Positions 62,215-64,000 of a stretch of DNA of 64,000 bases are shown piece by piece. The notes beneath the pieces are model-generated. The model made no database searches. It saw only the letters and a list, made by a program, of their open reading frames with translations, and was not told the origin of the DNA. This DNA is from Flavobacterium sp. NRK1 (lineage in GTDB: Bacteria; Bacteroidota; Bacteroidia; Flavobacteriales; Flavobacteriaceae). The position numbers and the translations under genes were made by a program. The number at the start of each line of letters is the position of its first letter. Within the stretch, counting starts at the first letter, position 1. The stretch spans positions 1,170,483 through 1,234,482 of the forward strand of contig NZ_JAMXLA010000001.1 in NCBI RefSeq assembly GCF_024054175.1. Reading direction: 5' to 3'.

Positions 62215-62991
62215 ATGTTAGAAGCCGAAAAAATATCATACGTGCACCGCAAATTCTCTATACTGGAAGATATAGATGTTACCGTAAATACCGGAGAACT
62301 TCTGGTTATTGTGGGGCCTAATGGTGCAGGTAAATCTACACTGCTTAGTCTATTGGCAAATGAACTTACCACAACTGGCAAAGCCGTTTTTTTTAAGAAA
62401 AAAACCTTTAAACAATGGGATGATACTGAGCTCGCCAAAAGCAAAGCAAAGTTTTCGCAAAGTAACAGCCACGATATTCCGCTATCAGTAAGCAATGTGG
62501 TAATGATGGGGCGCTACCCTTACTTTAATTCAATTCCACATAAAACAGATGAAGAAGCTGTTTTAAAAGCCATGACAGCAACCGATGTCACGCATCTGGC
62601 ACAACGGGACTACAATTCGCTTTCGGGCGGAGAGAAGCAGCGTGTACACCTAGCAAGGGTACTCACTCAGCTGGACAATGATATAAACAACACACTTGTT
62701 TTTCTTGATGAACCTCTTAATAACCTCGATGTGCTGCACCAGCACCGAATAATGCATACCATTAAGCAGTTTACCCAAAAAGGGCATACGGCTGTTATGG
62801 TACTGCACGACCTTAACCTTGCTGCACAGTTTGCCGATAAGGTTATGCTGCTTAAAAAAGGCAAAATAGTAAGCCACGATGTACCGCAAAAGGTATTTAC
62901 CCGCGAAATTATAAGTACAGTGTACAATTTTCCGTGTACTATTTGCTCTAACCCGGTAAACAATAATCCGTTAATAATTTTTGGAACTTAA
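62215..62991 (+). CDS. hmuV: Heme ABC transporter ATP-binding protein
   Basis: 258 aa. Walker A GPNGAGKST, signature LSGGEKQRVHLARVL, Walker B LVFLDEPLNNLD, H-loop VLHDLN. The ATPase of the HmuUV importer. Also similar to other FecE-type ATPases; the assignment to heme rests on the neighbours. The 12-bp gap to the next gene has no terminator. Confidence 0.9.
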   Translation: MLEAEKISYVHRKFSILEDIDVTVNTGELLVIVGPNGAGKSTLLSLLANELTTTGKAVFFKKKTFKQWDDTELAKSKAKFSQSNSHDIPLSVSNVVMMGRYPYFNSIPHKTDEEAVLKAMTATDVTHLAQRDYNSLSGGEKQRVHLARVLTQLDNDINNTLVFLDEPLNNLDVLHQHRIMHTIKQFTQKGHTAVMVLHDLNLAAQFADKVMLLKKGKIVSHDVPQKVFTREIISTVYNFPCTICSNPVNNNPLIIFGT

Positions 62992-63003
62992 TTTATATAG
63001 TTT

Positions 63004-64000
63004 ATGAGTACAATGACCAATTCTTTAAAATCTCAGTGGGAAGCACTAAAAGCAGAGAACCCCCATTTAAGAATAAGAAATGCCGCAGAACAGCTTGGCG
63101 TAAGCGAAGCAGAGCTTGTTGCAGCAAGCATAGGTGAAACGGTAACACGTCTTCGACCTGAATTTGCAGCTATACTTACCGAAGTTGAAAAACTGGGTAA
63201 AGTAATGGCACTTACCCGTAACGACGAGTGTGTGCACGAACGAAAAGGTATTTATTTAAACCCCGACTTCAGCTCTCCGTTTGCAGGCTTATTTGTTGGC
63301 GAAGATATTGATTTGAGAATTTTTCTTTCTCACTGGGATAAAGCTTTTGCAGTAGCCGAAAAAAGTGAGCATGGCGATAGAAAGAGCCTTCAGTTTTTTG
63401 GAAAAGACGGTCTTGCCATTCATAAAATATACCTGACTAAAGATAGTAACGAAACTGCTTTTGATGTACTTGTAGAACAATTTAAATCAGACAATCAAAA
63501 TACAGATGAAACTACCGTTGAGGTTCCTTTAATTATTGATGAAAAACCGGATTCTGATATCGATGTTAAGGGCTTTCAGGAAGCCTGGTTAAACCTGCCA
63601 GACACACATGCTTTTTTTGGTATGCTTAAAAAATTCGGCGTTACAAGAACGCAGGCGCTTCGCCTGGCTCCAAACGAACACCTTGCCAAAAAAGCGGATA
63701 AAAATATAGTAGTAAAAATGCTGGAAGGCGCAGCCGAACAGAAACTTCCTATTATGTGTTTTGTGGGTAACAGAGGTAACATACAAATACATACAGGCCT
63801 TGTGCGTAAAACCATGTGGCATAACCAGTGGTTTAATGTAATGGATCCTGACTTTAACCTGCACCTTGATACCGACAAAATTGCTCAGGTATGGATAGTG
63901 CGCAAACCTACTACAGATGGCGAAGTAACCGCTGTAGAAGTTTATAATGAAATAGGCGAGATCATTGTTCAGTTCTTCGGCAAGAGAAAACCGGGCGTTC
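63004..64000 (+). CDS. hmuS: Hemin-degrading factor HmuS/ChuS (3' end beyond window)
   Basis: An open frame of 332 codons from MSTMTNSLKSQWEALKAENP runs off the window; the family is about 340-350 aa, so nearly all is present. It shows the two-lobed HmuS/ChuS pattern: N-terminal EAELVAASIGETVTRLRPEF, a first lobe to about 165, and a second starting FQEAWLNLPDTHAFFGMLKKF. It binds heme in the cytoplasm and helps transfer or degrade it. A later Met at 63013 is possible. Confidence 0.88.
   Translation, partial: MSTMTNSLKSQWEALKAENPHLRIRNAAEQLGVSEAELVAASIGETVTRLRPEFAAILTEVEKLGKVMALTRNDECVHERKGIYLNPDFSSPFAGLFVGEDIDLRIFLSHWDKAFAVAEKSEHGDRKSLQFFGKDGLAIHKIYLTKDSNETAFDVLVEQFKSDNQNTDETTVEVPLIIDEKPDSDIDVKGFQEAWLNLPDTHAFFGMLKKFGVTRTQALRLAPNEHLAKKADKNIVVKMLEGAAEQKLPIMCFVGNRGNIQIHTGLVRKTMWHNQWFNVMDPDFNLHLDTDKIAQVWIVRKPTTDGEVTAVEVYNEIGEIIVQFFGKRKPGV

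Overview
The window looks like chromosomal DNA from a member of the Bacteroidota, most likely a Flavobacteriaceae genome (Flavobacterium or a close relative). The evidence is: type IX secretion (T9SS) parts and a giant substrate with a type B sorting domain; PorP/SprF and TonB-dependent receptor proteins; the moxR-DUF58-bat operon; DUF6705, DUF2480 and DUF3078 families; low G+C; start codons mostly without Shine-Dalgarno sequences; and many upstream TAnnTTTG elements, the Bacteroidota -7 promoter box. I saw no rRNA, tRNA, CRISPR, prophage or insertion sequence. Genus-level placement is inference.

Layout. 1-1311: the 5' part of a PorZ-like T9SS protein (minus). 1478-3987: four tandem near-identical DUF6705 genes (plus), ended by a terminator shared with gdhA. 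4047-14837: housekeeping genes, mostly minus (gdhA, pheS, terC, gpsA, an YqhD-like dehydrogenase, nadD, gmk), with small unknown proteins, an NlpE-like lipoprotein and cvpA on plus. 14911-15771: yicC. 15924-25629: a complete Bat (Bacteroides aerotolerance) operon reading moxR, DUF58, a 539-aa membrane protein, batA, batB, batC, batD, a small unknown gene, batE. 26028-32390 (plus): an aldo-keto reductase, an SDR, a four-helix-bundle (S23/IVP-like) gene flanked by inverted repeats, an AlbA_2 (Schlafen-type) protein, a metallophosphatase, and the ergothioneine pair egtB-egtD.

32607-35882 (minus): an ALDH7-type aldehyde dehydrogenase, a CorA transporter and 3-hydroxyanthranilate dioxygenase. 35883-36269 is noncoding and looks like an interspersed repeat. 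36270-40829: a secreted nuclease divergent from a TonB-dependent receptor and a lipoprotein, read here as a possible nucleic-acid or phosphate scavenging locus. 40978-52258 (minus): a T9SS surface module of a 2787-aa repeat adhesin, PorP/SprF and a PorE-like OmpA protein. hflX and poxB follow.

55565-60045 (minus): a Suf-linked cluster (sufS, two paralogous lipoproteins, sufE, a DUF59 protein, DUF2480, DUF3078) without sufBCD. It diverges from a heme-uptake operon (hmuT-U-V-S, the last gene cut by the window end), so iron import and Fe-S assembly lie back to back.

The most interesting items are the DUF6705 array with patchy divergence, the four-helix-bundle gene inside a near-perfect inverted repeat, several intergenic repeat families (AAAGTC heptamers, a REP-like double hairpin, the 36-kb structured repeat), the T9SS adhesin module with an internal terminator, and the nuclease/receptor locus. 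All family assignments are from recognition of motifs and architecture; no database search was run.
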